Positions 25,665 to 34,856 of a DNA stretch of 64,000 nt are shown here, in pieces. The notes beneath the pieces were generated by a model, which had not been told where the DNA came from, ran no database searches, and saw only the letters and a list, made by a program, of their open reading frames with translations. This DNA is from AP-15 sp035538335 (GTDB taxonomy: Bacteria; Pseudomonadota; Alphaproteobacteria; ATCC43930; CGMCC-115725). Made by a program: the position numbers and the translations under genes. The DNA is taken from positions 1-64,000 of the forward strand of contig DATLKN010000038.1 of assembly GCA_035538335.1 (NCBI GenBank). The letters run 5' to 3'. How positions within the stretch are numbered: the stretch's first letter is position 1; each line of letters opens with the position of its first letter.

Positions 25665-26446
25665 AGCGCGCGGCCGAGAGCGCGGCCGCTTCGGGCGAGA
25701 AACCCGAGCGCATCGCCAAGGTGCTGGCGCGCGCCGGTTTGTGCTCGCGGCGCGAGGCGGAGCGCTGGATCGCCGAGGGCCGGGTCGCAGTCGACGGGGC
25801 GGTGCTGACGAGTCCGGCGGTGACGGTCGGCGCGGCCAACGAGGTGCGCGTCGACGGCAAGCCCCTGCCGGTGCCCGAGCGAACCCGCCTGTTCCGCTAC
25901 CACAAGCCGAAAGGGCTGGTGACGACGCATCGCGACGAAGCCGGGCGCCGCACCGTCTTCGCGGCGCTGCCGCCGGGATTGCCGCGCGTCGTTTCGATCG
26001 GCCGGCTCGACCTCAATTCGGAAGGGTTGCTGCTGTTGACCAACGACGGCGACCTCGCCCGCCGGCTGGAATTGCCGGCGACCGGCTGGGTGCGGCGCTA
26101 CCGCGCCCGCGTGCACGGCGCCGTCGAGGAAGAACGCCTCGCCGCGCTCGAAAGCGGCCTCAAGATCGCGGGGGTCGCCTATGGCCCGATCCGGGCTCGG
26201 CTCGAACGGGTGCAGGGCAGCAACGCCTGGCTCGCCGTGGCGCTGGCGGAGGGCAAGAACCGCGAGATCCGCAAGGTGCTCGAGCATCTGGGGCTGAGCG
26301 TGACGCGCCTCATCCGCCTCTCCTACGGACCCTTCCAGCTCGGCCACCTGCCGCGCGGCGCGGTCGAGGAGGTGGCGGGCAAGGTGCTGGCCGAACAGCT
26401 CGGGCTCGCGCGCAGCCCCAAGCGCGATGCGCATCGTCGGCGGTAG
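25661..26446 (+). CDS. RsuA/RluB-family pseudouridine synthase, 261 aa
   Basis: An N-terminal S4 RNA-binding domain (about residues 16-65, RIAKVLARAGLCSRREAERW) is followed by the catalytic domain with SIGRLDLNSEGLLLLTNDGDLA, whose Asp is catalytic, and EGKNREIRKVLEHLGL. It modifies uridine in rRNA; length and layout fit RluB/RsuA better than RluA. GTG start overlapping the upstream stop (GTGA). It overlaps rsmD by 20 bases, so two rRNA-modification genes are coupled. Confidence 0.9.
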   Translation: MKRAAESAAASGEKPERIAKVLARAGLCSRREAERWIAEGRVAVDGAVLTSPAVTVGAANEVRVDGKPLPVPERTRLFRYHKPKGLVTTHRDEAGRRTVFAALPPGLPRVVSIGRLDLNSEGLLLLTNDGDLARRLELPATGWVRRYRARVHGAVEEERLAALESGLKIAGVAYGPIRARLERVQGSNAWLAVALAEGKNREIRKVLEHLGLSVTRLIRLSYGPFQLGHLPRGAVEEVAGKVLAEQLGLARSPKRDAHRRR

Positions 26447-26987
26447 GCATCGCGGCCGGCGCATTCTGGCGCCGCCGGGCGAGGCGGTGCGGCCGACCAG
26501 CGACCGCGCGCGCGAAGCGCTCTTCAACATTCTCTCGCACGGAAAATATGCCGCCGCCGGCCCGCCTTTCGCGGGGGCGCGCGTGCTCGACGGCTTCGCC
26601 GGGACGGGCGCGATCGGGCTCGAAGCCTTGTCGCGCGGCGCCAGCGCGGCGATCTTCGTCGAGCGCGACCGGGCGGCGCTCGACGCCTTGCGGCGCAACA
26701 TCGCCTCGCTCGGCGAAACCGACCGTGCGCGCATCCTCGCGATCGACGTGACGCAGCCGCCGCGCACCGCCGAGCCCTGCGCGCTCGCCTTTCTCGACCC
26801 GCCCTACCAGAGCGGGCTCGCGGCTCCGGCGCTCGCTGCCCTCGCCGAGGCGGGCTGGCTGGGTGGCGGCGCGCTCGTCGTCGTCGAGCTCGCCGCCCGC
26901 GAAGCCTTCGCCGCGCCGACCGGTTTCAGCCTCATCGAAGAGCGCGTCTACGGGGCGGCGCGCCTCGTCTTTCTGCGCGCTCCGTAG
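26427..26987 (+). CDS. rsmD: 16S rRNA (guanine-966-N2)-methyltransferase RsmD, 186 aa
   Basis: MRIVGGRHRGRRI is the RsmD-typical N-terminus. SAM-binding motif I is VLDGFAGTGAIGLEALSRGA, and the N-methyltransferase motif IV is FLDPPYQ. It methylates m2G966 of 16S rRNA. The start lies inside the end of the pseudouridine synthase gene. Convergent with the VOC gene, 9 bp apart. Confidence 0.95.
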   Translation: MRIVGGRHRGRRILAPPGEAVRPTSDRAREALFNILSHGKYAAAGPPFAGARVLDGFAGTGAIGLEALSRGASAAIFVERDRAALDALRRNIASLGETDRARILAIDVTQPPRTAEPCALAFLDPPYQSGLAAPALAALAEAGWLGGGALVVVELAAREAFAAPTGFSLIEERVYGAARLVFLRAP

Positions 26988-26996
26988 CCGCGCCGC

Positions 26997-27851
26997 TTAG
27001 CCTTCGGAAAAGATCAGGATCGCGCCATTCGCCTCGCCCGGCCCGATGGCGAGGCTCTTGTCCGGCCTCTCGTGAAAGGCGACCCCGCTTCTCGCGAGAT
27101 GATCGGCCGTCTGCCGCAGGCGGCCGACCGCGAGTTCGAGCGAGACGATCGCCGGCAGCGGCAAATCGGCCGGCAGGTCGAGCCCCGGGTGCATCGTCAG
27201 AAAATCGTCCGCCGTGCTGAAGACGATACGCTGGCCGCCGACATGCACCGCGGCGACGGCGTCGGTCGTAGTCACCTGCGGCATCCCGAGGAGGCGGTCA
27301 TAGGCGGGCAAAAGCGAGCCCGTCTCGGCGACCAGCACATGGATCGCGTTCAAGGCGAGGACACCGTTCGCGTGCGCGAGCCATTCCGCGCGCCGCATCA
27401 GCTCCGGCGTCAGGTGGCAACAGACGAAGCTGTCGAGGCCCGGCGTCTCCTCGGGCGGCAGTGCGAGCAGGCTGAATCGCGGCACGCTGTCGCCTTCGGG
27501 AAGCTCGATCCGGCGGCCGAGCGGCCGCGGCTCGGATGGATGGCAGCCGCGGCGCAACAGCGCTTCGCGCACCGCCTCGGGCGACCCGGCAGGTGCGAAG
27601 GCGAGCCCCATCGGCCCCTCCCTCTGCGCGAGAAGGCCTGCGAGCCGGTGCGCTCCCTCGGCCGGATCGACGACGCCGAGAAGCTCCAGATAGTTGGGAC
27701 CGAACATAATGCAGTAATTGCCGGTGCCCTGGCCGATGTGGCGGCCGCGCGGCGTCGGCGTGAAGCCGAGGCGCACCCAGTTCCCGCGCGCGGCTTCGAG
27801 GTCGCGCACGCCGATGATCACGTGATCGATGCCGGCTATGCCGTCGGCCAT
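26997..27851 (-). CDS. VOC-family protein (glyoxalase-like), 284 aa
   Basis: The N-terminal half begins with GIDHVIIGVRDLEAARG, a vicinal-oxygen-chelate start, and a second half starts around INAIHVLVAETGSL, suggesting two VOC modules as in Glyoxalase_3-type proteins. Metal ligands cannot be assigned with certainty. The ATG at 27851 is preferred; a GTG at 27875 would overlap the upstream amidohydrolase by 11 bases and is the alternative. Same strand as the amidohydrolase and probably part of its pathway. Confidence 0.8.
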   Translation of the reverse strand: MADGIAGIDHVIIGVRDLEAARGNWVRLGFTPTPRGRHIGQGTGNYCIMFGPNYLELLGVVDPAEGAHRLAGLLAQREGPMGLAFAPAGSPEAVREALLRRGCHPSEPRPLGRRIELPEGDSVPRFSLLALPPEETPGLDSFVCCHLTPELMRRAEWLAHANGVLALNAIHVLVAETGSLLPAYDRLLGMPQVTTTDAVAAVHVGGQRIVFSTADDFLTMHPGLDLPADLPLPAIVSLELAVGRLRQTADHLARSGVAFHERPDKSLAIGPGEANGAILIFSEG

Positions 27852-27864
27852 GACCGCCCGCTCT

Positions 27865-29352
27865 TCAGTTCGCACGCGGGAAGGCGAAGGGGCTCATCTC
27901 GTCGGCGGTGCGCCCGAGCGCATCCCAATCGGCCCAGCCGGCCCAGATCCTGTCGCCCGCCGCCTGCGCCGCCTGCCGCAGCGCGGCGAAATCGACGCCC
28001 GGGATGCGGCCGCCCTCGACCCGCACGACGCCATCGACGATGACCGTGTCGATATCGTCGCCGATGCCGCACTCGACGAGGCTCTTGATCGGATCGCGCA
28101 CGGGACCCAGGCGCAGCGTGTCGCGCCCGGAGAGATCGACGATGACGATATCCGCCTTGGCGCCCGGCGCGAGGCGGCCCAGATCCTCGCGCCCGAGCGA
28201 ACGCGCGCCGCCCGAAGTCGCCGCCTCGAACACCTCGCCGGCCGTCGCGGTCTTCAGGTTGCGGCTGGCGATCTTGCCGACATACGAGGCGATCCGCATC
28301 TGCATGATCATGTCGCGCGGATAGGTGTCGGTGCCGAGCGCAATGTTGACGCCGGCCTTGCGGTAGCGCTCCCAGGAATCGAGGAAGCGGGCGCGCCGCG
28401 CAACGTTGACCGGGCAGTGCGAGACGGCGCAGCGGTGCGCGCCCATGATTTCGAGGTCGCGGCCGCCGGAATAGTTCATCAGCGGGTTCTCGGCGACGAA
28501 ATTGCCGTGGCCGATGTTGAGCGTCGGCGACATCAGCCCAACTTTTTCAAGCAGCTCGATCGACGTCATCTGGTATTCGCGGATGATGTCGAAGAACTCG
28601 TGGATGTTGTAGGCAGCGTGAATCGCTACCGGCAGGTGCCGCGCCGCGGCTTCGCGCGCCGCCGCGCGCAGCAGATCGAGCGTGCAGGTCTCGACTTCGC
28701 GCGGCACCAGAATGCCGCGCAGACGATCGCCATGGGCGCCGGCGCGCCGTTCGATGAAGTCGAGCGCCAATGCGAATTCGCGCTCGCCCGCGGCTTCATC
28801 GATGACGCGAGTGAGCCGGCCATCCGGCCCGCCGACCCAGCGGCCGCTGTCGAAGCCGGGACCGAGATAGGCCCGGATGCCGAGTTCGCCGACTTCCTTG
28901 TCGAGCGCCTCCTGCACCTTCAGCTGGCTGCCGAACTCGACAAAAGTGGTGACGCCGTTGCGCAGGAGTTCGGCGACCGTGAAGCGGGCGTTGAGGGCGA
29001 GGTCCTCGCTCGCCGCCCGGTCGTCGGGGCGCGCATAGCGCGAGTCGCCGCCGACCCGGGTTCCCGCCTTCGGCACGCTGATCTCGAAAAACGGCTGGCC
29101 GAAATAGTCGGGCCGGCCGACATCAGTGATGAGCCGGTGCGAGGCGCGGTGTCCGGAATGGACGTGCGTGTCGATGAAGCCGGGCGCGACGAGCTTGCCG
29201 CGCGCGTCGATGACGCGGTCGGATTCGCCCGCGAAGCGCTCGCCTATGAAGAGGATCTCGCTTCCCTCATAGACGAGTTCGGCATCGCGCCACAAATTGT
29301 GGCTGCCTGCCGCATGGCCGACGAGCCAGCCGCATTGGATTTTCGTTCTCAC
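27865..29352 (-). CDS. Amidohydrolase-family protein (TrzN/AtzB/cytosine deaminase-like), 495 aa
   Basis: Metal-dependent hydrolase of the amidohydrolase superfamily. The HxH metal motif is in GFIDTHVHSG (His 62 and 64). Further ligand candidates are HAAYNIHE and GHGNFVAENP, and ALGTDTYPRDM carries the catalytic Asp. The C-terminal KADIVIVDLSG closes the composite beta domain. The substrate is probably an amide, guanidine or N-heterocycle; the neighbouring NMT1-type importer could bring it in. The GTG start at 29352 has CGGGAG nine bases upstream. Confidence 0.87.
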   Translation of the reverse strand: MRTKIQCGWLVGHAAGSHNLWRDAELVYEGSEILFIGERFAGESDRVIDARGKLVAPGFIDTHVHSGHRASHRLITDVGRPDYFGQPFFEISVPKAGTRVGGDSRYARPDDRAASEDLALNARFTVAELLRNGVTTFVEFGSQLKVQEALDKEVGELGIRAYLGPGFDSGRWVGGPDGRLTRVIDEAAGEREFALALDFIERRAGAHGDRLRGILVPREVETCTLDLLRAAAREAAARHLPVAIHAAYNIHEFFDIIREYQMTSIELLEKVGLMSPTLNIGHGNFVAENPLMNYSGGRDLEIMGAHRCAVSHCPVNVARRARFLDSWERYRKAGVNIALGTDTYPRDMIMQMRIASYVGKIASRNLKTATAGEVFEAATSGGARSLGREDLGRLAPGAKADIVIVDLSGRDTLRLGPVRDPIKSLVECGIGDDIDTVIVDGVVRVEGGRIPGVDFAALRQAAQAAGDRIWAGWADWDALGRTADEMSPFAFPRAN

Positions 29353-29398
29353 GCTACAATGCTCCCGGGCGACCGTTCTGTCGGCGGCGACCCCTCAC

Positions 29399-29432
29399 CC
29401 CTCCCTCTCCCCGCTCGCGGGGAGAGGGAGGG
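29399..29432. repeat. Perfect 16-bp palindromic intergenic repeat
   Basis: A 16-nt arm at 29399-29414 (CCCTCCCTCTCCCCGC) is the exact reverse complement of 29417-29432, leaving two unpaired central bases. It resembles the shorter element at 4592-4636, and a further CCCGC/GCGGG hairpin follows. It lies between the cupin and amidohydrolase genes on the same strand. Confidence 0.7.
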
Positions 29433-29462
29433 ACCCGCAGCGGGTGACCGAACTCGTTTTCT

Positions 29463-29966
29463 TCAACCCGTCGCCGACTGCAGCTTCAAGAGCTCTGGGT
29501 CGGCGTATTGCGGACGCAACGGCTGCGGCTTTGCGAGCAGCGTCTGCAATTGGCAATCGCCCTCGCCCGTGTTGAAGACTTCGTGCTGCAGAAAGGGCGG
29601 CAAGGCGACGAGGTCCCAGCGCCCGAGCTTGATGTCGGTGCTCTCCTCGCCGTCCCAGCAGCGCACCAGGCATTCCCCGTCGAGGATGAAGAACACCTCC
29701 TGCGTTTCGTGGCAATGCACCGGGATGCGGTTGCCGGGCGGCATCGTCTGGATCGACATCGTGAACGCGGTCGCCGGGATCGAGCCGCGCAGATCTTTGG
29801 GATCCGTCGAGCCGCTGGCGCCGAGATAGCGGCGCTGCGCGCGCGCAAAATGCGGATCGCGGGCGGTCTCGAAGCCGAATACTGTCCAATCCTCGCGCCG
29901 GTCGGCAAAGCGTGCGACGCAGCCGGCGAGCCGGTCCTTCAGCGCAACGGCGGTTTTCGTCTCCAT
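29463..29966 (-). CDS. Cupin-domain protein, 167 aa
   Basis: One cupin fold. Motif 1 is visible as PGNRIPVHCHETQEVFFILD (HxH, Glu and the following Gly), and motif 2 is represented around PPFLQHEVFNTGEG. Probably binds a divalent metal; could be a small dioxygenase or isomerase, or a ligand-binding protein. It stands between the ABC permease genes and the amidohydrolase on the same strand, suggesting membership in the same uptake and degradation unit. Confidence 0.82.
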   Translation of the reverse strand: METKTAVALKDRLAGCVARFADRREDWTVFGFETARDPHFARAQRRYLGASGSTDPKDLRGSIPATAFTMSIQTMPPGNRIPVHCHETQEVFFILDGECLVRCWDGEESTDIKLGRWDLVALPPFLQHEVFNTGEGDCQLQTLLAKPQPLRPQYADPELLKLQSATG

Positions 29967-30024
29967 CGCCCCTCTCCTTTCGCAACCGACGATACTGCGG
30001 CCGCGGGCAAACCGACAACTCGCA

Positions 30025-30846
30025 TCAAATCACGCCGCCGACCGGCATCGCGCCGCCGTACCGATGGCGCACCACCCGCTCGGCGAGTTCGACCGCCCCG
30101 TAGAGCGCGAGGCCGATGCCGCACAAGAGCACGATCGCGGCCAGCACGGTCGCAGTCTCGCCCGCCCCGGCGGCGAACAGGATGATGTAGCCGAGCCCCT
30201 TCTGCACGGTGATGAACTCGCCGACGACGACCCCGATCATCGCCATCGTCACGCCAACCTTCATGCCGGCGAAGATGAAGGGCATCGCATAGGGAAACCG
30301 CACCATGTGGAAGACTTGCCATTCGCTGGCGGCGAGCGAGCGGCACAGCTGCAGGACCTCGGGCTTGGCGCTGACGAGCCCGGTCGCGCTCGACACCACG
30401 ACCGGAAAGAACGCGATGAAGACGGCGACGACCGTCGCGGTCTTCTCGCCGACCCCGAGCCAGACGATGAAGAGCGGCGCCAGCGCGATCTTCGGGATCA
30501 GCTGGAACATGACGAGGTTCGGGTAGAACGCCTCGCGGATCCAGGCGGAGAAGGTCAATGCCACGGCGAGCGCGACCCCGAGAAGGCTCGCGACAGCAAA
30601 GCTGACGATGGTCTCGGTCGCGGTCGGCAGCGCCTGCTGCAGCAGAATGCCGTAATTGTCCCGCAGCACCGCCCACACGGCCGATGGCGGCGGCAGCAGG
30701 ATCGGCGGCACCCGCAGCCACTCGCAGAGGATCTGCCAAGTGAGGATCACCAGCACCGCAAAGCCGAGCGGCAGCAGCACGCCGCGCGCGAAGCGGGCGG
30801 GCGACGCCGCTTCGCCGGTTTGGCCGATTTCCTCGAGGACGGCCAT
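30025..30846 (-). CDS. ABC transporter permease, SsuC/TauC-like (second permease), 273 aa
   Basis: BPD_transp_1 permease with about six helices. The EAA loop is in LCRSLAASEWQVFHMVRFPYAMP, the ATPase-contact region, followed by GMKVGVTMAMIGVVVGEF. It is clearly paralogous to the next permease upstream (matching segments FFPVV, CRSL, ASEW and GMKV), so the transporter may be a heterodimer. Last transport gene in a leftward run of binding protein, ATPase and two permeases. Confidence 0.9.
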   Translation of the reverse strand: MAVLEEIGQTGEAASPARFARGVLLPLGFAVLVILTWQILCEWLRVPPILLPPPSAVWAVLRDNYGILLQQALPTATETIVSFAVASLLGVALAVALTFSAWIREAFYPNLVMFQLIPKIALAPLFIVWLGVGEKTATVVAVFIAFFPVVVSSATGLVSAKPEVLQLCRSLAASEWQVFHMVRFPYAMPFIFAGMKVGVTMAMIGVVVGEFITVQKGLGYIILFAAGAGETATVLAAIVLLCGIGLALYGAVELAERVVRHRYGGAMPVGGVI

Positions 30847-30852
30847 GTCGCC

Positions 30853-31674
30853 TCAGTGCCGGCCGTAGACGCGGCGCACGCCGCGCTCGGCGAGCGCGAC
30901 CGCGCCGTAGAGCGCCACCCCGAGCGCGCACAGGACGACGAGCGCGGCGAACACATCGGGCGTGTCGAGCCGCGAACCGGCGTTCAGGATGTAAAAGCCG
31001 AGCCCCGCCTGCGAGGAGATGAACTCGCCGATGATGACACCGATGACCGCCATCGTCATCGCCACCTTCATGCCACTGAAGATTGCCGGCAGAGCGAACG
31101 GAAAGCGCACCAGCACGAAGGACCGCCATTCCGAGGCGGTCAGCGAACGGCACAGCCGCAACGCCGCCGGGTCGGTGCCTTCAAGGCCGACGGCCGCGGA
31201 GATGACGACCGGGAAAAAGCTGACGAAGCCGGCGAAGACGACGCGCGAGGGACTGCCGATGCCGAGCCAGATGACGAAGAGCGGCGCCAGCGCAACCTTC
31301 GGCACCAGCTGGAAGAAGACGAGGTTGGGGTACAGCATGTCGCGCAACAGCGGCGAATAGGTAATGACAACGGCGAGCCCGACCCCGAGCACGCTCGCCG
31401 CCGCGAACGCCATCAGCGTGTCGCGGGTGGTCGGCAGCGCCTGGGCAAGAAGCGTCGGCAGCGCCCGCCACAGCTCCCCGCCGATCTCGACCGGCGTCGG
31501 CAGGACGAGCGAGGGCACGTGCAAGAGAATATCGGCGACCTGCCATCCAAGCAGCATCGCCGCGGCGGCCGCGAGCGGCAGCAGCACCGGCCGCGAGCCG
31601 CGCAGGCGCGGACCGAGCGCGCCGGCGCCTGCCGGCGCGGCGACCGCGGATGCCGCCGCGCTGTCGACGCTCAC
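30853..31674 (-). CDS. ABC transporter permease, SsuC/TauC-like (first permease), 273 aa
   Basis: Same family and length as its neighbour. The EAA loop is LCRSLTASEWRSFVLVRFPF, then GMKVAMTMAVIGVIIGEF. The GTG start at 31674 overlaps the ATPase stop (GTGA); about 30 Ala-rich residues precede the first helix. The frame also reads through the upstream gene, but only this part has permease features. Confidence 0.9.
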   Translation of the reverse strand: MSVDSAAASAVAAPAGAGALGPRLRGSRPVLLPLAAAAAMLLGWQVADILLHVPSLVLPTPVEIGGELWRALPTLLAQALPTTRDTLMAFAAASVLGVGLAVVITYSPLLRDMLYPNLVFFQLVPKVALAPLFVIWLGIGSPSRVVFAGFVSFFPVVISAAVGLEGTDPAALRLCRSLTASEWRSFVLVRFPFALPAIFSGMKVAMTMAVIGVIIGEFISSQAGLGFYILNAGSRLDTPDVFAALVVLCALGVALYGAVALAERGVRRVYGRH

Positions 31675-32543
31675 GACAGCGGCTCCGTGCCGGCCCGGCG
31701 CGAGCGCGGCCGGTCGTGGCCTTCTTCGATGCGCTCTCGCAGATGCGCGCAGATCTCGTTGAATTCGCGGCTCTCGCCGATCGAGATCGCGCGCGGCCGG
31801 GCGAAGGGGATGGCAAGATCCTCGACGATCGTCGCCGGCCGCTTCGTCATCACCAGCACGCGGTCCGCGAGCAATACCGCCTCGCGGATGCTGTGCGTCA
31901 CGAAGAGGGCGGTCTTCCGGTATTGCTGCCACAGATCGAGCAGCAATTCGTTCATCTCGTCGCGGCTGATCGCGTCCAAGGCGCTGAACGGCTCGTCCAT
32001 CAGCATGAGGTCGGGCTCGTAGACGAGCGTGCGGCAGATCGCGACCCGCTGGCGCATGCCGCCCGACAATTCGTGCGGCCGCTTGTGTTCGAACCCCTCG
32101 AGGCCAACGCGCTCGAGCAACCGGCGGGCAGTCTCGCGGTATTCCGCGATCGGCCGCTTCAGCACGCGGATCGGGAAGAGAACGTTGTCGAGCGCACTCT
32201 TCCACGGCAACAGCGTCGGGTCCTGGAACATGATGCCGATCGAGGTGCGGGGGCCCGTCATCGGCGCGCCGTCGACGAGGATACTGCCGGCCGATACCGG
32301 CTCGAGCCCGCCGACCATCATCAACAGCGTGCTCTTGCCGCAGCCACTGGGCCCCAGGATCGCAACGAACTGCCCGTGCGGCACCGCGAAGCTGACGCTG
32401 CTCACCGCCTCCACCGCGGCCGCCGTGCCGCGGCGGTAGATCTTGCTGACGCCGCTCGCCTCGATGCAGCGCGCCGCCGCGCCAGCCGACATCGACCGTT
32501 CTTCCAACGGCGGCCTTTCCGCAAGCGGCGCGCCAACACTCAT
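31671..32543 (-). CDS. ABC transporter ATP-binding protein, SsuB/TauB-like, 290 aa
   Basis: Walker A GPSGCGKST, Q-loop MFQDPTLLPW, signature LSGGMRQRVAICR, Walker B LMLMDEPFSALD and the H-loop FVTHSIREAVLLADR are all present, typical of sulfonate/nitrate/taurine importers. An N-terminal 20-residue extension before MSAGAA makes the start ambiguous. The ATG at 32543 overlaps the binding-protein stop by one base (TGATG). Confidence 0.92.
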   Translation of the reverse strand: MSVGAPLAERPPLEERSMSAGAAARCIEASGVSKIYRRGTAAAVEAVSSVSFAVPHGQFVAILGPSGCGKSTLLMMVGGLEPVSAGSILVDGAPMTGPRTSIGIMFQDPTLLPWKSALDNVLFPIRVLKRPIAEYRETARRLLERVGLEGFEHKRPHELSGGMRQRVAICRTLVYEPDLMLMDEPFSALDAISRDEMNELLLDLWQQYRKTALFVTHSIREAVLLADRVLVMTKRPATIVEDLAIPFARPRAISIGESREFNEICAHLRERIEEGHDRPRSRRAGTEPLS

Positions 32544-33649
32544 CAGGTCACGTAAGCGCGGAATTCCTGCGCATTCTTCAGCGTATGGGCGAACTCGGCC
32601 GGCGAGATCTTGACGCTGCCGGCGAAGCGGTTGGTCATCAGCGAAGCCATCGTCGGCCGCTTGTCGCCGGGCTTCGCGAGGTACTGCATGACCATGTCGG
32701 CCTGCGCCTGGTACGCCTTCGGCTCGATCCAGCCCAGCCCCTTCGTCTTGATGACCGGGTTGGCCGCGACATAGACCATGATGCCGGTGCCGACGCGGAT
32801 CTGCTCGCGCGCCTGCGCCGCCAGCGCCATTTCCGGGACCTGCTTGAAGAACAGCTTCATCGCCTCGACGGGGCCGAGCATCGTCGCCTTCAGGCCTTGC
32901 AGCAATCCGTCGGCGAAGGCGGCGCACAATTGCGGCTCGGCGGCGAGCCGGTGCGGCTGCGTCAGCAGCACATACCCGTAATTGACGAGGCCGACGGCGC
33001 TGTAGAGCATGAAATGCGCCTTGACGCCGGTCGCGGCATAGATCGGCATGATGCTGACGGCGAAGCCCGAGATCGCATCGACCTTGCGCTCGGGCAAGAG
33101 GCGGTTGCGCACGTTGGGGTCGGTCTGGATGCGCGTCACCTTGGCGAGGTCGAAACCGGCCTTTGCGGCATAGGCCGGCAACAGCGGGTAGTCGCCCGAG
33201 GTCACGGTCGAGGCGAGCTTGTGGCCGACGAGGTCCTTCGGCGTCTTGATCGGCCCGTCGTCGAGGACGCCGATCCCCATCGTGCCGTCATATTGGCAGC
33301 AGGCGAGCGCCGTCACCGGCAAACCCTTGACGTTCTGCAGGATGGCGGCGGGCGCCGCGGCCATACCGAAATCGAAGCGGCCGGTGCCGGTCGCTTCCGC
33401 CGCCGCCACCGACCCCATGCCGCGCGCCACCGAGACGTCGAGCCCGTGCTTGTCCCAAAAGCCCATGCCCTTGGCGGTGAAGGCGAAGAGGTCGCTGCCT
33501 TCGGGGACCCACGGCAGGGTGAATTTGATCTGCTTCTTCGTCTGCGCAAAGACGAGGCGCGGAGCCGCCAATCCGGCGGCGATGCCGCCGCCCGCCGCAG
33601 CCGCCGCGCCGAGCAGGCGGCGGCGCGTATACCGGCGATCGATGCTCAT
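32543..33649 (-). CDS. ABC transporter substrate-binding protein, NMT1/SsuA-like with Tat signal, 368 aa
   Basis: The N-terminal TRRRLLGAAAAAGGG is a twin-arginine signal followed by APRLVFAQ, a likely cleavage site. The mature protein starts KKQIKFTLPWVPEG and has the NMT1 (THI5-like) two-lobe layout, including LVGHKLASTV. The ligand is not known; this family takes up sulfonates, pyrimidine precursors and other small organics. The adjacent amidohydrolase, cupin and VOC genes hint at a nitrogenous organic substrate. Confidence 0.88.
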   Translation of the reverse strand: MSIDRRYTRRRLLGAAAAAGGGIAAGLAAPRLVFAQTKKQIKFTLPWVPEGSDLFAFTAKGMGFWDKHGLDVSVARGMGSVAAAEATGTGRFDFGMAAAPAAILQNVKGLPVTALACCQYDGTMGIGVLDDGPIKTPKDLVGHKLASTVTSGDYPLLPAYAAKAGFDLAKVTRIQTDPNVRNRLLPERKVDAISGFAVSIMPIYAATGVKAHFMLYSAVGLVNYGYVLLTQPHRLAAEPQLCAAFADGLLQGLKATMLGPVEAMKLFFKQVPEMALAAQAREQIRVGTGIMVYVAANPVIKTKGLGWIEPKAYQAQADMVMQYLAKPGDKRPTMASLMTNRFAGSVKISPAEFAHTLKNAQEFRAYVT

Positions 33650-33703
33650 AATTGTCTCCCTGGCGAAGCTCTATCGCATTTGTCACGCACGGATCGTGCC
33701 ACA

Positions 33704-34795
33704 CTAGCGCCCGCGGCGCTCCGGGAACAGCGCCAACAGCCCCTCGGCCGAGGCCGCGGCGATGCCGCGTTCGGTGACGAGGCCACCGACGAGCCGCGCC
33801 GGCGTCACGTCGAAGGCGTAATTGGCCGCCGCGCTCGATTCGGGCGTGAGCCGCACCGCGACCCGCCTGCCCTCCTCGGTCCAGCCCTCGACATGCGTCA
33901 CCTCGCGCGCCTCGCGCATTTCGATCGGGATCTCGGCGCCGTCCTCGATGCGCCAATCGATCGAGGGCGACGGCGCGGCGACATAGAAGGGGATGCCGTT
34001 GTCGCGCGCGGCGAGCGCCTTCAGATAGGTGCCGATTTTGTTCGCGACGTCGCCCGAGGCGGTCGTGCGGTCGGTGCCGACGATCACCAGATCGACGAGG
34101 CCCTGCCGCATCAGATGGCCGGCCGCATTGTCGACGACGACAGTGTGGGCGACGCCGTGCTGGCCGAGCTCCCAGGCCGTCAGGCCGGCACCCTGGTTGC
34201 GCGGGCGGGTTTCATCGACCCAGACATGCAGCGGCACGCCGTCGTCATGGGCGCGGTAGATCGGCGCCAGCGCCGTGCCCCAATCGACGGTGGCGAGCCA
34301 GCCGGCGTTACAGTGCGTGAGCAGATTGACGCGCTCGCCCTTGCGCCGCCACGCCGCCTCAATCAGCGGCGCGCCATGCTCGCCGATCGCCTTGTTCATC
34401 GCGACATCGGCGTCGGCGATGCGCTGCGCCTCCTCGAGCGCGAGCCGCGGCCGGCTCTGCCGGCCGACGGCGAGCAGCGCGCGCTGCATCTCTTCGAGCG
34501 CCCAGCGCAGGTTGACCGCGGTAGGCCGCGTCGCGGCGAGTTGTTCGGCGGCGGCGGCGAGCGTCGCATCCGAGGCGTCGCGCTGCGCCGCCAATGCCAT
34601 GCCGTAGGCGGCGGTCGCGCCGATCAGCGGCGCGCCGCGAACCTGCATCGTGCGGATCGCCTCCGCCACCTCGTCCAAGGTTTCGAGACGGCGGATCAGG
34701 AGTTCGTGCGGCAGCCGCGTTTGGTCGATGATCTCGACCGCGCGCTCGTCCGGAGCGAGCCAGATCGTGCGCATCGGCCGTCCCGCAACGCGCAT
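33704..34795 (-). CDS. mtnA: S-methyl-5-thioribose-1-phosphate isomerase, 363 aa
   Basis: Methionine salvage enzyme of the eIF2B-like family, isomerising methylthioribose 1-phosphate to the ribulose form. MQVRGAPLIGATAAYG, LLTHCNAGWLAT and VGTDRTTASGDVANKIGTY (with the catalytic Asp) are all visible. The ATG at 34795 has AAGGAGG five bases upstream, better than an ATG seven codons later. Followed in the salvage route by dehydratase and other mtn genes not present here; its neighbour mtnP supplies its substrate. Confidence 0.94.
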   Translation of the reverse strand: MRVAGRPMRTIWLAPDERAVEIIDQTRLPHELLIRRLETLDEVAEAIRTMQVRGAPLIGATAAYGMALAAQRDASDATLAAAAEQLAATRPTAVNLRWALEEMQRALLAVGRQSRPRLALEEAQRIADADVAMNKAIGEHGAPLIEAAWRRKGERVNLLTHCNAGWLATVDWGTALAPIYRAHDDGVPLHVWVDETRPRNQGAGLTAWELGQHGVAHTVVVDNAAGHLMRQGLVDLVIVGTDRTTASGDVANKIGTYLKALAARDNGIPFYVAAPSPSIDWRIEDGAEIPIEMREAREVTHVEGWTEEGRRVAVRLTPESSAAANYAFDVTPARLVGGLVTERGIAAASAEGLLALFPERRGR

Positions 34796-34856
34796 CCCGC
34801 CTCCTTCAGTGTCGCGCCGTGGAGGCTACTCCCGAAGCGCGGGGGAAGAACAGCGG

